Assembly (NCBI RefSeq): GCF_023953965.1
Contig: NZ_JAMLIX010000001.1
Coordinates: forward strand, 310,001-374,000
Source: Bosea sp. (in: a-proteobacteria)
GTDB taxonomy: Bacteria; Pseudomonadota; Alphaproteobacteria; Rhizobiales; Beijerinckiaceae
DNA: 64,000 bases
Direction: 5' to 3'
Part shown: positions 24,797 through 33,872 of the stretch, piece after piece
How positions within the stretch are numbered: position 1 is the first letter of the stretch
How the letters are laid out: each line of letters opens with the position of its first letter
The notes under the pieces: model-generated
Database searches by the model: none
What the model saw: only the letters and a program-made list of their open reading frames with translations
What the model was told of the DNA's origin: nothing
Made by a program: the position numbers and the translations under genes

Positions 24797-26185
24797 CTAG
24801 AGCCCGCAGAGGACGGGCCGGACGGCGCCGGAGACCCGCTCGACCACGGCACCGGTGCTGAGCTCCGGTCCCCCTGCCGCCGGCGGCAGCGAGACGCCGG
24901 CCTTGCCGGTGAGCGCCCGGATCGCGGCGGCATCGGCCAGCCCATAGCCGCGCTGCGGCGCGACACCGGCGATCAGGAGCTTGTCGGAAGGGCTTTCGGT
25001 CACGATCCCGACTAGGCGGCCTTGCCGGTCGAAGGCCGGTGCACCGGCCTGCCCGGGCTGGAGCGGGGCCCTGAGCCCGGGCTTGGCCCCGGCCGGGGCA
25101 CCCTCGCCGGGCAAGGCCAGGGCCACGCGCCCGCCGGCATCGGCGCCATAGGCGACCAGCACCAGCGCCTCGCCGGCGGCGGGCGCCTCGGCGCGCAGGC
25201 CCGGCGGCTTCGCGGCACCGACACCCTCCAGATCGACGAGCGCGAGCCCGCTCGCATCGTCCTTCAAGCGCAGCTTCGCGACGCGATCGCCGACGCGCAG
25301 GCTGCGGCAGCCATCCAGCGAGGCCGACGCGGCGAGCGCCGTCCGTTCGTCGAGCGCGAGCGCGACGCCATGGCGCTCGTTGCCGCGCGCGGCCGGAGCC
25401 GGGCCGGCGACGGCGGGCGGCGCGGCCGCGCCCGGGAAGGGCTCGAAGCTCGCCGCGATCGCGATCACGAGCTTGTCGACGCTCGGCGCCAGCGCCTTGT
25501 CGTAGCCGATCGAGAAGCCGCGCAGGCCCTGCGGTCCGGTCGAGAGCCGGCGATAGAACCGGCCGCCGGGCGTCTCGCCGGTGACCACGAAGAAATCCGG
25601 TCGCAAGAGCTTGTAGGTGATCTTGCGCGGGCTGTTCGGATTGACGGCGATCGCCTTCTCGAACAGCGCGGCGAGATCCTCGCCCGGGGGCGAGGCGGAG
25701 GTATCGAGCGTGACCTTCTCGTCGGCGCTCTGCCAGCGGCTGCCGCCTGCGGGCGTCGCGCCGCGTTTCGGCAGGAGCTTGGTCGGAATACCGATGCGGA
25801 CGCCGGTCCTGTCGTCGGCCAGCAGCTGGAACCCGGCCGCGTCGCGCGCCGCCTGCGCGGCCCTGGCCAGCGCCGCCCGCTCGGCCGGCGCCAGCACCCC
25901 GTCGGGCGCGCCGCGCCGGCCCTTGAAGGCGTTGATCGCGCGGAAGGTCAGCGGCCCGTAGGCGCCGGAGACCGCGCCGTTGAACTGGCCGGCCCAGATC
26001 AGGTCGTCCTGGATCGCCTTGCGCTCGGCTTCGGGCAGGGCTTCGAAGCTTGTCTGCGCCGCCGCCATCTGCGGGTTGGCAGCGGGAGCCTGCGCGCCGG
26101 CCGGCGGCGCCGCGATGAGCGCGAGCACGAGCGCGGTGGCGCACAGCAGCGCGGTTCGCGGGTGATAGAGAGGCGCGCGCGGCAT
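24797..26185 (-). CDS. Exported peptidoglycan-binding-like, trypsin-fold pseudoprotease
   Basis: 462 aa with a Sec signal peptide ('ALLCATALVLALIAAPPAGA'), a peptidoglycan-binding-like helical repeat near residues 45-100 ('DLIWAGQFNGAVSGAYGPLT'), a middle domain, and a C-terminal S1-type beta-barrel. The barrel looks catalytically dead. Where active relatives have TAAHVV, D-LALL and GNSGGP, it reads AASASL, GLALVD and GQAGAP, losing His, Asp and Ser together. Cys in 'LDGCRSL' is kept. It is probably a periplasmic binding or scaffold protein. ATG 26185 has GGAGGAG upstream. It is divergent from the alpha-2-macroglobulin/PBP1C pair. Confidence 0.8.
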   Translation of the reverse strand: MPRAPLYHPRTALLCATALVLALIAAPPAGAQAPAANPQMAAAQTSFEALPEAERKAIQDDLIWAGQFNGAVSGAYGPLTFRAINAFKGRRGAPDGVLAPAERAALARAAQAARDAAGFQLLADDRTGVRIGIPTKLLPKRGATPAGGSRWQSADEKVTLDTSASPPGEDLAALFEKAIAVNPNSPRKITYKLLRPDFFVVTGETPGGRFYRRLSTGPQGLRGFSIGYDKALAPSVDKLVIAIAASFEPFPGAAAPPAVAGPAPAARGNERHGVALALDERTALAASASLDGCRSLRVGDRVAKLRLKDDASGLALVDLEGVGAAKPPGLRAEAPAAGEALVLVAYGADAGGRVALALPGEGAPAGAKPGLRAPLQPGQAGAPAFDRQGRLVGIVTESPSDKLLIAGVAPQRGYGLADAAAIRALTGKAGVSLPPAAGGPELSTGAVVERVSGAVRPVLCGL

Positions 26186-26389
26186 GAATCTCCTCCTCGA
26201 AGGCGGGCGAAGCGGGCCCATTGAGCGTCAGAACGCACCGCGCCGCAACCGGCAGACGAGATTTACCCCAGGGCCATCCCGCACGACCTGCATTCGCATG
26301 ACTTGAACGCACGCGGCACGGTGATAGCCTGCCGGCCCCGTCTCACGCCGTCATCGGCCCGCCGCCACGGCCGACGAAGAGGAACGACG

Positions 26390-29300
26390 ATGACCCTGCT
26401 CACCCGTCTCGCGCTCGCCCTCTCGCTGACGCTCGCAGCTGTGCCCGCGCTGGCCCAGAAAGCCTATGTCCGCGCCGACCTCGCCGCGGACGGGCAGAGG
26501 CTGGAAGAACAGCTCAAGCGCGAGGTCGCGGTCGGCAACCGCTCCGCGGCGGACGCAATCCGCACCGGCGAGGCGGCGCTCGGTCGCGGCGACGCCCGCG
26601 CCGCCCTGCCCCAGGCCAATGCGGCGATCGTCGCCGATTCGGCCAACCCGGCCGGCTGGCGCCTGATGGCGCGGGCCGCCAACGCGATCGAGCCGCGCGA
26701 CTACCGCGAGCGCTGGGAATTGCGCGGACGCGCCATCAGCGCCGCCTATCTCGCCTATCAGCGCGCGACCAGCCGCGCCGACGAGGCGGCCTCGCTCGGC
26801 CTGCTGGCACAGATCTTCGAGAAGAACCAGAACTGGCGCCCGGCGCTCACCGCCTATCGGCTGAGCCTCGAGCTTTCCGCCAATGCCGCGTTGCAGAAAT
26901 CCTATGAGAGCCTGCGCGAGAAGCGCGGCTTCCGGCTCACCGGCAACAAGACCGATTCCGACGCCGCCTCTCCGCGCGCCTGCTTCGAGTTCTCGGAAGC
27001 GCTGGCGCGCGGCCGCGTCGATTTCGCGCCCTATGTCGCCATTTCCGGCGGCAAGGGGGATTTCGCCGTCAGCGCCGAGGGCAGCGAGATCTGCGTCGAC
27101 GGGCTCCGGCACGGCGAGCGCTACGGCATCGTCATCCGCCAGGGCGTGCCCTCCGCCATCCCCGACGAGACGCTGCTGAAATCGGCCGATTACGAGATCT
27201 ATATCCGCGACCGCACGCCCTCGGTGCGCTTCACCGGCAAGAACTACGTGCTGCCGCGCAGCGGTCAGCAGGGCATCCCGGTGGTCTCGGTCAATGCGAA
27301 CAAGCTCGACCTCGAGGTCATGCGCATCGGCGACCGCAACCTGATCAATTCGGTCCATTCCGAGGATTTCCTTGGCCAGATCGGCACCTGGTCCGCCAGG
27401 CAGATCGCCAGCGACAAGGGCCAGACAGTCTGGACCGGCACGATGGAGGTCAAGTCCGAGCTCAACCAGGACGTGATCACCGCCTTCCCGGTGACGGAGG
27501 CGATCGGCGCCCTGAAGCCCGGCGTCTATGTGATGCTGGCCAAGCCCTCGGGCGGGCCGGCACAGACGCAAGTCTCCGGCGACGACGGCGATTACGACGA
27601 CGGCTCGACCAGGGCGACGCAATGGTTCGTCGTCTCCGATCTCGGGCTCACCTCCTTCACCGGGCCGGACGGCGTGCATGTGCTCGCCCGCTCGCTCGCC
27701 GACGCCAGGCCCGTCGCCAATGCGGAACTCAGGCTGATCGCCCGCAACAACGAGGTGCTCGGCACGGCGAAGACCGACGCCAACGGCTATGCCCGCTTCG
27801 ATGCGGGGCTGGCCAAAGGCCAGGGCGGCAATGCGCCGGGCCTCGTCACGGCCGCGCTCGCCGAGGATTACGGCTTCCTCGACCTGAAGCAGACCGCCTT
27901 CGACCTCTCCGACCGCGGCGTGAAGGGACGCGTCGCGCCCGCCGGCCTCGACGCCTATCTCTATACCGAGCGCGGCGTCTACCGCTCGGGCGAGACGGTC
28001 TATCTCACCGCCCTGCTGCGCGACCCGCGCGGCGCCGCCGTCGCCGGCCTGCCGCTGACCGTCGTGGTCAAGCGCCCCGACGGCGTCGAATACCGCCGCC
28101 GCCAGGTCGAGGACCAGGGCGCGGGCGGGCGTAGCCACTCGATCCAGCTCGTCTCGGGCGCCGCGACCGGCACCTGGCGCGTCCTCGCCTATGCCGATCC
28201 GAAGGGACAGGCCATCGGCGAGACCTCCTTCCTGGTCGAGGACTATGTGCCCGAGCGGCTGGAGCTGACGCTCGCGCCGAAGGCGCCCGTGCTCCAGGCC
28301 GGCGAGCCGGCCGAGATCGACGTTTCCGCCCGCTATCTCTACGGCGCGCCGGGCTCGGCGCTCGACGTCACCGGCTCGATGACGATCCGCGCCGCGGCGG
28401 CCAGCGCCATCCCCGGCTTCAAGGACTATCAGGTCGGCCTCACCGACGAGGAGTTCGAGCCGGTCCAGAGCGAGTTCGAGGAGAGCGCCACCACCGACGC
28501 CGCCGGCAAGGCGAGCCTCTCCAACCCCGTCGAGCGGCCCGACACCAACCGCCCGCTCGAGGTCGAGATGACGGTGCGCGTCGGCGAGCCCGGCGGGCGC
28601 GCCATCGCCCGCTCGGTGACGCTGCCGATCGTGCCCAAGGGCGCCGCCATCGGCGTGAGGAAGCTGTTCCGCGACGGCGACCTCGGCAACGGTGAGACCG
28701 CGAGCTTCGACGTGATCTTGGCGAGCGGCGACGGCAAGCGGCTCAGCCGCCCCGGCGTGAAATGGGTGCTCTCGAAAGTGCGCCGCAACTACCAATGGTA
28801 TTTCCAGGACGGCCGCTGGAATTACGAGGGCGTCAAGACCACCCGCCGCGTCGCCGATGGCGAGATCGCGGTCGCGGAAGCTGCGGCTGCGAAGATCGCC
28901 GCGCCAGTCGAATGGGGGAATTACCGCCTCGACGTGACCTCGGATGGTGCCGAGGCGGCGGAAACCTCGGTCTCGTTCAGCGTCGGCTACGAGAGCGACA
29001 AGACGGCCGATACGCCCGACGTGCTCGACGTCGCGCTCGACAAGGCGGCCTATGCCGATGGCGAGAGCCTGCAGGTCCGCCTCTCGCCGCGCTTTTCCGG
29101 CAAGGCGACGCTCGCGGTCGTCACCGACAAGGTCGCCGATATCCGCACCATCGACATTACCGAGGGCGGCACCGGCGCCTCGATCCCGGTCAAGGCGGAA
29201 TGGGGTGCCGGCGCCTATCTCGTCGTGCTCGCCCACCGCCCGATGGACGCCGCCGCCAAGCGCCTGCCAGGCCGCGCCATCGGCTTGTCCTGGTTCCAGA

Positions 29301-31642
29301 TCGGCAAGGAGACGCGCACGCTCGCGCTCGACCTTAACGCACCGCAGCTCGTGCGGCCGCTCTCGAGCCTGTCGCTGCCGGTCAAGGTCTCCGGCATGAA
29401 GCCGGGCGAAGAAGCTTTCGTGACGCTCGCCGCCGTCGATGTCGGCATCCTCAACCTAACCCGCTACGAGAGCCCCGATCCGAGCCAATTCTTCTTCGGC
29501 CAGCGCCAGCTCGGCCATGAGCTGCGCGACCTCTACGGGCTTCTGATCGACGGCATGCAGGGCACGCGCGGCGCGATCCGCACCGGCGGCGACGGCGCCC
29601 CCCAGATGGAAGGCGAGAAGCCGACACAGGAGCCGCTCGCCCGCTATTCCGGCGTGGTGAAAGTCGCAGCCGACGGGACCGCCAGGATCGATTTCGACCT
29701 GCCCGCCTTCAACGGCACGGTGCGCGTCATGGGCGTCGCCTGGTCGGCCGGGCGCACCGGCGCGGCCAGCGCCGACGTGATCGTGCGCGACCAGGTCGTC
29801 GCCCAGGCGACGCTGCCGCGCTTCCTCGCCATCGGCGACCAGTCGCGCTTCCATCTCCAGATCGACAATGTCGAGGGGCCGGCCGGCGCCTATACCGTCG
29901 ATCTCGACGTGAAGGGGCCGGTGCTCGTCGCCGCGGACGCCACCCGCCGCACCATGCAGCTCGGTGCCGGCGCCAAGACGCAGATGACGATCCCGGTCAC
30001 CGCCGCCGGCCTCGGCCGCGCCGAGTTCGACGTGCGGGTCAGCGGGCCGAACGGGATCGGCACGGTGCAGAACCTCGCGGTGCGCGTGCAGCCCTCGGCT
30101 TCGACGATCGCACGCCGGATCGTGCGCGCCATCCCCGGCAATGGCGGCGCGATCACCGTCTCCGCCGACCTCCTGGCCGACCTCGTGCCGGATTCAGGGC
30201 AAGTCTCGGTGACGGTCTCGCCCTTCGCCTCGCTCGACGTGCCGGCCCTGCTCAAGGCGCTCGACCGCTACCCCTATGGCTGCACCGAGCAGACGGTCTC
30301 GCGCGCGCTGCCGCTGCTCGCGGTCAACCAGCTCGCCTCGCTGGAGCAGCTTTCCCTCGACGACACGGCCGACGAGCGCGTCCAGAACGCGATCGAGCGC
30401 GTGCTCGCCCGCCAGGGCGGCAACGGCTCCTTCGGGCTCTGGGGCGTCGGCGGCGAGGATTTATGGCTCGACGCCTTCGTCACCGACTTCCTGACGCGGG
30501 CCCGCGAGAAGCAGTTCGCCGTGCCGCAGATCGCTTTCAACCTCGCGCTCGACCGCCTGCGCAACCAGGTCGTCAACACCGGCGAGATCGCCAAGGAGGA
30601 GGCGGCAGGCATCGCCTATGCGCTCTATGTGCTGGCCCGCAACGGCCGGCCGGTGATGGGCGATCTGCGCTACCTCGCCGACAACAAGCTCGGCGATTTC
30701 GCGACGCCGCTCGCCCGCGCTCAGATCGGCGCCGCGCTCTCGGCGCTCGGCGACCGCGGCCGTGGCCGCGCCGCCTTCGGCAGCGCGCTTGGCCTGTTCC
30801 AGACGGTGAGCGACGACGGGCTGTCGCGGCCCGATTACGGCTCGCGGCTGCGCGACGGCGCGGGCGTGCTCGCGCTGATCGCGGAATCGAACGGCGAGCG
30901 CGCCGATATCGCGCGGGCCATCTCCGTCCTCGACGCGGTACGGGGCAGCAGCCGCTACACCTCGACGCAGGAGCAGATGTGGATGGTGCTGGCGGCGCAG
31001 GCCATGGCCAAGGATGCCGAGGGCATGACGCTGACGGTCGACGGGGCCGCCCGCAAGGGCGCCCTCTACCGCACGCTCCCGGCCGCGGCGCTGGAGGGCA
31101 AGCCCATGACCATCGCCAATCCGGGCGCCGCCAGCGCGCAGGCGGTGATCACGGTCGCCGGCATCCCGACCGCGCCGGAGCCGGCGCTCAACCAGGGTTT
31201 CGGGCTGGAGCGCGTGATCTACACGATGACGGGCGAACGGGCCGATCCGGCGCGGCTGCGCCAGAACGAGCGCTATGTCGTGGCGCTGACCGTAACGGAA
31301 CCCGCCTCGCGCTATGGCCGGCTGCTGCTGGTCGATCCGGTGCCGGCCGGGCTCGAGATCGAGAACGCCAACCTGACGGAGGGCGCCTCGACCGCAGGCC
31401 TCGACTGGCTGAACCAGGAGGTTTCGCCGGTCCATACCGAATCGCGCGACGACCGCTTCGTCGCCGCTTTCGAGCGCTCGGGCGCGAAGAGCGACAAGCT
31501 CTCCTACACCGTCGCCTATATCGCGCGGGCGGTCTCGCCCGGCCGCTACGTCTCGCCCGCCGCCGTGATCGAGGACATGTACCGGCCCGACCGCTTCGGC
31601 CGCACCGGCTTCGGCACGGTGGAGATCTCGTCGGCACGGTGA
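26390..31642 (+). CDS. Bacterial alpha-2-macroglobulin family protein
   Basis: 1750-aa exported protein. It has a cleavable signal ('ALALSLTLAAVPALAQ') without a lipobox Cys, so it is likely periplasmic rather than lipid-anchored like E. coli YfhM. MG-type beta domains follow ('AYLYTERGVYRSGETVYLTA' near 525-545 is the MG hallmark), then the thioester site 'YPYGCTEQTV' (Cys1298, Gln1301) in an alpha/alpha toroid domain. Such proteins trap attacking proteases covalently in the periplasm. It is followed after 4 nt by pbpC, the usual operon partner, which repairs peptidoglycan when the envelope is breached. GAGGAA precedes ATG 26390. Confidence 0.92.
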   Translation: MTLLTRLALALSLTLAAVPALAQKAYVRADLAADGQRLEEQLKREVAVGNRSAADAIRTGEAALGRGDARAALPQANAAIVADSANPAGWRLMARAANAIEPRDYRERWELRGRAISAAYLAYQRATSRADEAASLGLLAQIFEKNQNWRPALTAYRLSLELSANAALQKSYESLREKRGFRLTGNKTDSDAASPRACFEFSEALARGRVDFAPYVAISGGKGDFAVSAEGSEICVDGLRHGERYGIVIRQGVPSAIPDETLLKSADYEIYIRDRTPSVRFTGKNYVLPRSGQQGIPVVSVNANKLDLEVMRIGDRNLINSVHSEDFLGQIGTWSARQIASDKGQTVWTGTMEVKSELNQDVITAFPVTEAIGALKPGVYVMLAKPSGGPAQTQVSGDDGDYDDGSTRATQWFVVSDLGLTSFTGPDGVHVLARSLADARPVANAELRLIARNNEVLGTAKTDANGYARFDAGLAKGQGGNAPGLVTAALAEDYGFLDLKQTAFDLSDRGVKGRVAPAGLDAYLYTERGVYRSGETVYLTALLRDPRGAAVAGLPLTVVVKRPDGVEYRRRQVEDQGAGGRSHSIQLVSGAATGTWRVLAYADPKGQAIGETSFLVEDYVPERLELTLAPKAPVLQAGEPAEIDVSARYLYGAPGSALDVTGSMTIRAAAASAIPGFKDYQVGLTDEEFEPVQSEFEESATTDAAGKASLSNPVERPDTNRPLEVEMTVRVGEPGGRAIARSVTLPIVPKGAAIGVRKLFRDGDLGNGETASFDVILASGDGKRLSRPGVKWVLSKVRRNYQWYFQDGRWNYEGVKTTRRVADGEIAVAEAAAAKIAAPVEWGNYRLDVTSDGAEAAETSVSFSVGYESDKTADTPDVLDVALDKAAYADGESLQVRLSPRFSGKATLAVVTDKVADIRTIDITEGGTGASIPVKAEWGAGAYLVVLAHRPMDAAAKRLPGRAIGLSWFQIGKETRTLALDLNAPQLVRPLSSLSLPVKVSGMKPGEEAFVTLAAVDVGILNLTRYESPDPSQFFFGQRQLGHELRDLYGLLIDGMQGTRGAIRTGGDGAPQMEGEKPTQEPLARYSGVVKVAADGTARIDFDLPAFNGTVRVMGVAWSAGRTGAASADVIVRDQVVAQATLPRFLAIGDQSRFHLQIDNVEGPAGAYTVDLDVKGPVLVAADATRRTMQLGAGAKTQMTIPVTAAGLGRAEFDVRVSGPNGIGTVQNLAVRVQPSASTIARRIVRAIPGNGGAITVSADLLADLVPDSGQVSVTVSPFASLDVPALLKALDRYPYGCTEQTVSRALPLLAVNQLASLEQLSLDDTADERVQNAIERVLARQGGNGSFGLWGVGGEDLWLDAFVTDFLTRAREKQFAVPQIAFNLALDRLRNQVVNTGEIAKEEAAGIAYALYVLARNGRPVMGDLRYLADNKLGDFATPLARAQIGAALSALGDRGRGRAAFGSALGLFQTVSDDGLSRPDYGSRLRDGAGVLALIAESNGERADIARAISVLDAVRGSSRYTSTQEQMWMVLAAQAMAKDAEGMTLTVDGAARKGALYRTLPAAALEGKPMTIANPGAASAQAVITVAGIPTAPEPALNQGFGLERVIYTMTGERADPARLRQNERYVVALTVTEPASRYGRLLLVDPVPAGLEIENANLTEGASTAGLDWLNQEVSPVHTESRDDRFVAAFERSGAKSDKLSYTVAYIARAVSPGRYVSPAAVIEDMYRPDRFGRTGFGTVEISSAR

Positions 31643-31646
31643 GGCC

Positions 31647-33866
31647 GTGAGCGCGCAGTCCGAACGACCGGGCACGACGGAGCCCCCTCTCCCCTCGGGG
31701 GAGAGGGACGGGGTGAGGGCCGCCCTCAACCGTCAGCGCTTCGCGCTGCCACCTTCTCCCCCGAGGGGAGAAGGGGAGCGGCCGCGACGGTTTCGCAAGC
31801 TGAAGATCGCGGCCGGCGTTCTGGCCGTCTCGGTCGTGGCAGGAGCCACGGCTCTCGCCCTCTACATCCGCTCCCTGCCGCCGCTCGACCTCTCCGCCGC
31901 CGCCGAGCGCTCGGCCGTGGTGCTCGACCGCGAGGGCAGGCTCTTGCGCCCCTTCCTCACCGCCGACGGGCGCTGGAAGCTGCCCGTCACCGGCGAGGAC
32001 GTCGATCCGCGCTATCTCGCCATGCTGAAAGCCTATGAGGACAAGCGCTTCGACGCCCATCCCGGCATCGACCCGCTCGGGCTTCTGCGCGCCGCCGGCC
32101 AGATGCTGGCGAACGGCCGCGTCGTCTCCGGCGGCTCGACGCTGACCATGCAGGTCGCCCGCCTGCTCGAACCGCGCGCGGAGCGCACGCTTGCCGCCAA
32201 GCTCCGGCAGGCGGTGCGCGCCATCGAGCTGGAGCGGCGCTTCGACAAGGCCCGCATCCTCGACCTCTATCTGACGCTCGCTCCCTTCGGCGGCAATCTC
32301 GAAGGCGTGCGCGCCGCGAGCTTCGCTTATTTCGGCAAGGAGCCAAAACGGCTTTCGACCGCGGAAGCCGCCCTGCTCGTCGCCCTGCCGCAATCGCCCG
32401 AGACCCGCCGGCCCGACCGCTTCGCCAAGGCCGCCCGCAAGGCGCGCGAGCGCGTGCTGGAGCGGATCGGACAGGCCGGCCTCGCCACGCCGGGAGAGAT
32501 CGCCGCCGCCCGCGCCGAGCCGATCCCCGCGATGCGCCACCCCTTCCCCGCCTTGAGCCCGCATGTCGCCGAGCAGGCCGTGGCGGAGGCGCCGAGGCTC
32601 AGCGTCCACAGGCTCTCGCTCGATGCGCGGCTGCAAGCCGCGCTCGAGGGGCTGGCGCGCGAACGCAGCCTCGGCCTCAACCCCCAGGTCTCGATCGCGA
32701 TCCTCGCCGTCGACAACGAGACCGGCGAGATCCGCGCCTCGGTCGGCGGCGTCGATTATTTCGCGGCCGAGCGGGCGGGCGCGCTCGACCTGACGCGGGC
32801 GCTGCGCTCGCCGGGCTCGGCGCTGAAGCCCTTCATCTACGCGCTCGCCTTCGACAACGGCATCGCCCATCCCGAGACGATGCTGGAGGACCGGCCGGCC
32901 CGCTACGGCATCTACACGCCGGAGAATTTCGACATGACCTTCCAGGGCATGGTCAGCGCCCGCAAGGCGCTCCAGCTCTCGCTCAACGTGCCGGCGGTCG
33001 AGCTGCTCTCCGCGCTCGGGCCGCAGCGTTTCCTCTCGCGGCTGCGCGATGCCGGGATCACCATAGCCCTGCCGAAGGAAAGCGGCGCGCCCGGTCTCGC
33101 CGTCGGGCTCGGCGGGCTCGGCATCACGCTCCAGGACCTGACGCGCGCCTATGTCGGGCTGGCGCGCGGTGGCGCGACGGTGCCGCTGCGCATCCGGCCG
33201 CAGGCGATGCCGGACAACAGCCCGGCCCCGCGCCTCGTCGATCCCGTCGCCGCCTGGTATGTCGCCGATACGCTCATCGGCGCGCCGCCGCCGCTCAACG
33301 CCCCGCCCGGCCGCATCGCCTACAAGACCGGCACGTCCTATGGCTATCGCGACGCCTGGGCGGTCGGCTTCGACCGCAGGCACACGATCGGCGTCTGGGT
33401 CGGCCGGGCCGACAACGGCGCCGTGCCCGGTCTCGTCGGGCGGGCCGTCGCCGCGCCGATCCTGTTCGACGCCTTCGCCCGGCTCGGCATCGACCCGCGT
33501 CCCTTCCCGCGGCCGGCGGATGCGATCGTCGCCAGCACCGGCCATCTGCCGCCGCCGCTCAGGCATCTCAGGCAGGACGTGCCCAAGACCGTGACGGCGA
33601 TGGCGACACCGGCGCTGAAGCTCGCCTTCCCGCCGGACGGCGCCCGCATCGACCTCTCCGCCGCCGCACTCGACGGCGACGGCCGGCTCAACCTCAAGGC
33701 CGCCGGCGGCGCCCCGCCCTATACCTGGCTGGTCGACGGCACGCCGGTGACCGCGCCACAGCGCCGCCGCGAGACGCAATGGCGCCCGTCCAGCAAGGGT
33801 TTCCTGCGCATCTCGGTCGTCGATGCGACCGGGGCGAGCGAAAGCGTCTCGGTGAGGCTGCAGTAG
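31647..33866 (+). CDS. pbpC: Penicillin-binding protein 1C
   Basis: Up to 739 aa. A cytoplasmic tail and one TM helix ('KIAAGVLAVSVVAGATALAL', about 52-71) are followed by a GT51 glycosyltransferase domain ('YEDKRFDAHPGIDPLG', 'GGSTLTMQVARLL') and a transpeptidase domain with SxxK (Ser391-Lys394 in 'SPGSALKP'), SLN ('LQLSLNVPAV') and KTGTS ('YKTGTSYGYRDAW'). A C-terminal BiPBP_C beta domain follows. GTG 31647 lies 4 nt after the alpha-2-macroglobulin stop. About the first 45 codons run through a palindromic repeat element, so that tail is probably recently acquired, or the true start is an internal GTG near 31710. Confidence 0.9.
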   Translation: MSAQSERPGTTEPPLPSGERDGVRAALNRQRFALPPSPPRGEGERPRRFRKLKIAAGVLAVSVVAGATALALYIRSLPPLDLSAAAERSAVVLDREGRLLRPFLTADGRWKLPVTGEDVDPRYLAMLKAYEDKRFDAHPGIDPLGLLRAAGQMLANGRVVSGGSTLTMQVARLLEPRAERTLAAKLRQAVRAIELERRFDKARILDLYLTLAPFGGNLEGVRAASFAYFGKEPKRLSTAEAALLVALPQSPETRRPDRFAKAARKARERVLERIGQAGLATPGEIAAARAEPIPAMRHPFPALSPHVAEQAVAEAPRLSVHRLSLDARLQAALEGLARERSLGLNPQVSIAILAVDNETGEIRASVGGVDYFAAERAGALDLTRALRSPGSALKPFIYALAFDNGIAHPETMLEDRPARYGIYTPENFDMTFQGMVSARKALQLSLNVPAVELLSALGPQRFLSRLRDAGITIALPKESGAPGLAVGLGGLGITLQDLTRAYVGLARGGATVPLRIRPQAMPDNSPAPRLVDPVAAWYVADTLIGAPPPLNAPPGRIAYKTGTSYGYRDAWAVGFDRRHTIGVWVGRADNGAVPGLVGRAVAAPILFDAFARLGIDPRPFPRPADAIVASTGHLPPPLRHLRQDVPKTVTAMATPALKLAFPPDGARIDLSAAALDGDGRLNLKAAGGAPPYTWLVDGTPVTAPQRRRETQWRPSSKGFLRISVVDATGASESVSVRLQ
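31680..31781. repeat. Palindromic repeat element inside the 5' end of pbpC
   Basis: Two GC-rich hairpins of the kind found scattered in intergenic regions of Hyphomicrobiales genomes: CCCCTCTCCCCTCGGGGGAG with its following GAGGGACGGGGTGAGGGC, and about 50 nt later the hairpin TTCTCCCCCGAGGGGAGAA. They translate in frame to 'PPLPSGERDGVRA' and 'PPSPPRGEGE', the peptides this element typically gives. The element normally lies between genes; here it lies within the pbpC reading frame. Confidence 0.65.
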
Positions 33867-33872
33867 CGGGCG

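Noticed and set aside
26351..29236. Long open antisense frame of about 960 codons opposite the alpha-2-macroglobulin gene, and similar frames at 33891-38111 and 40702-44733
   Set aside because: Antisense frames stay open by GC bias of the third codon position. The translations are Arg/Asp/His/Gln-rich with no fold or family character, while the opposite strand encodes clear proteins.
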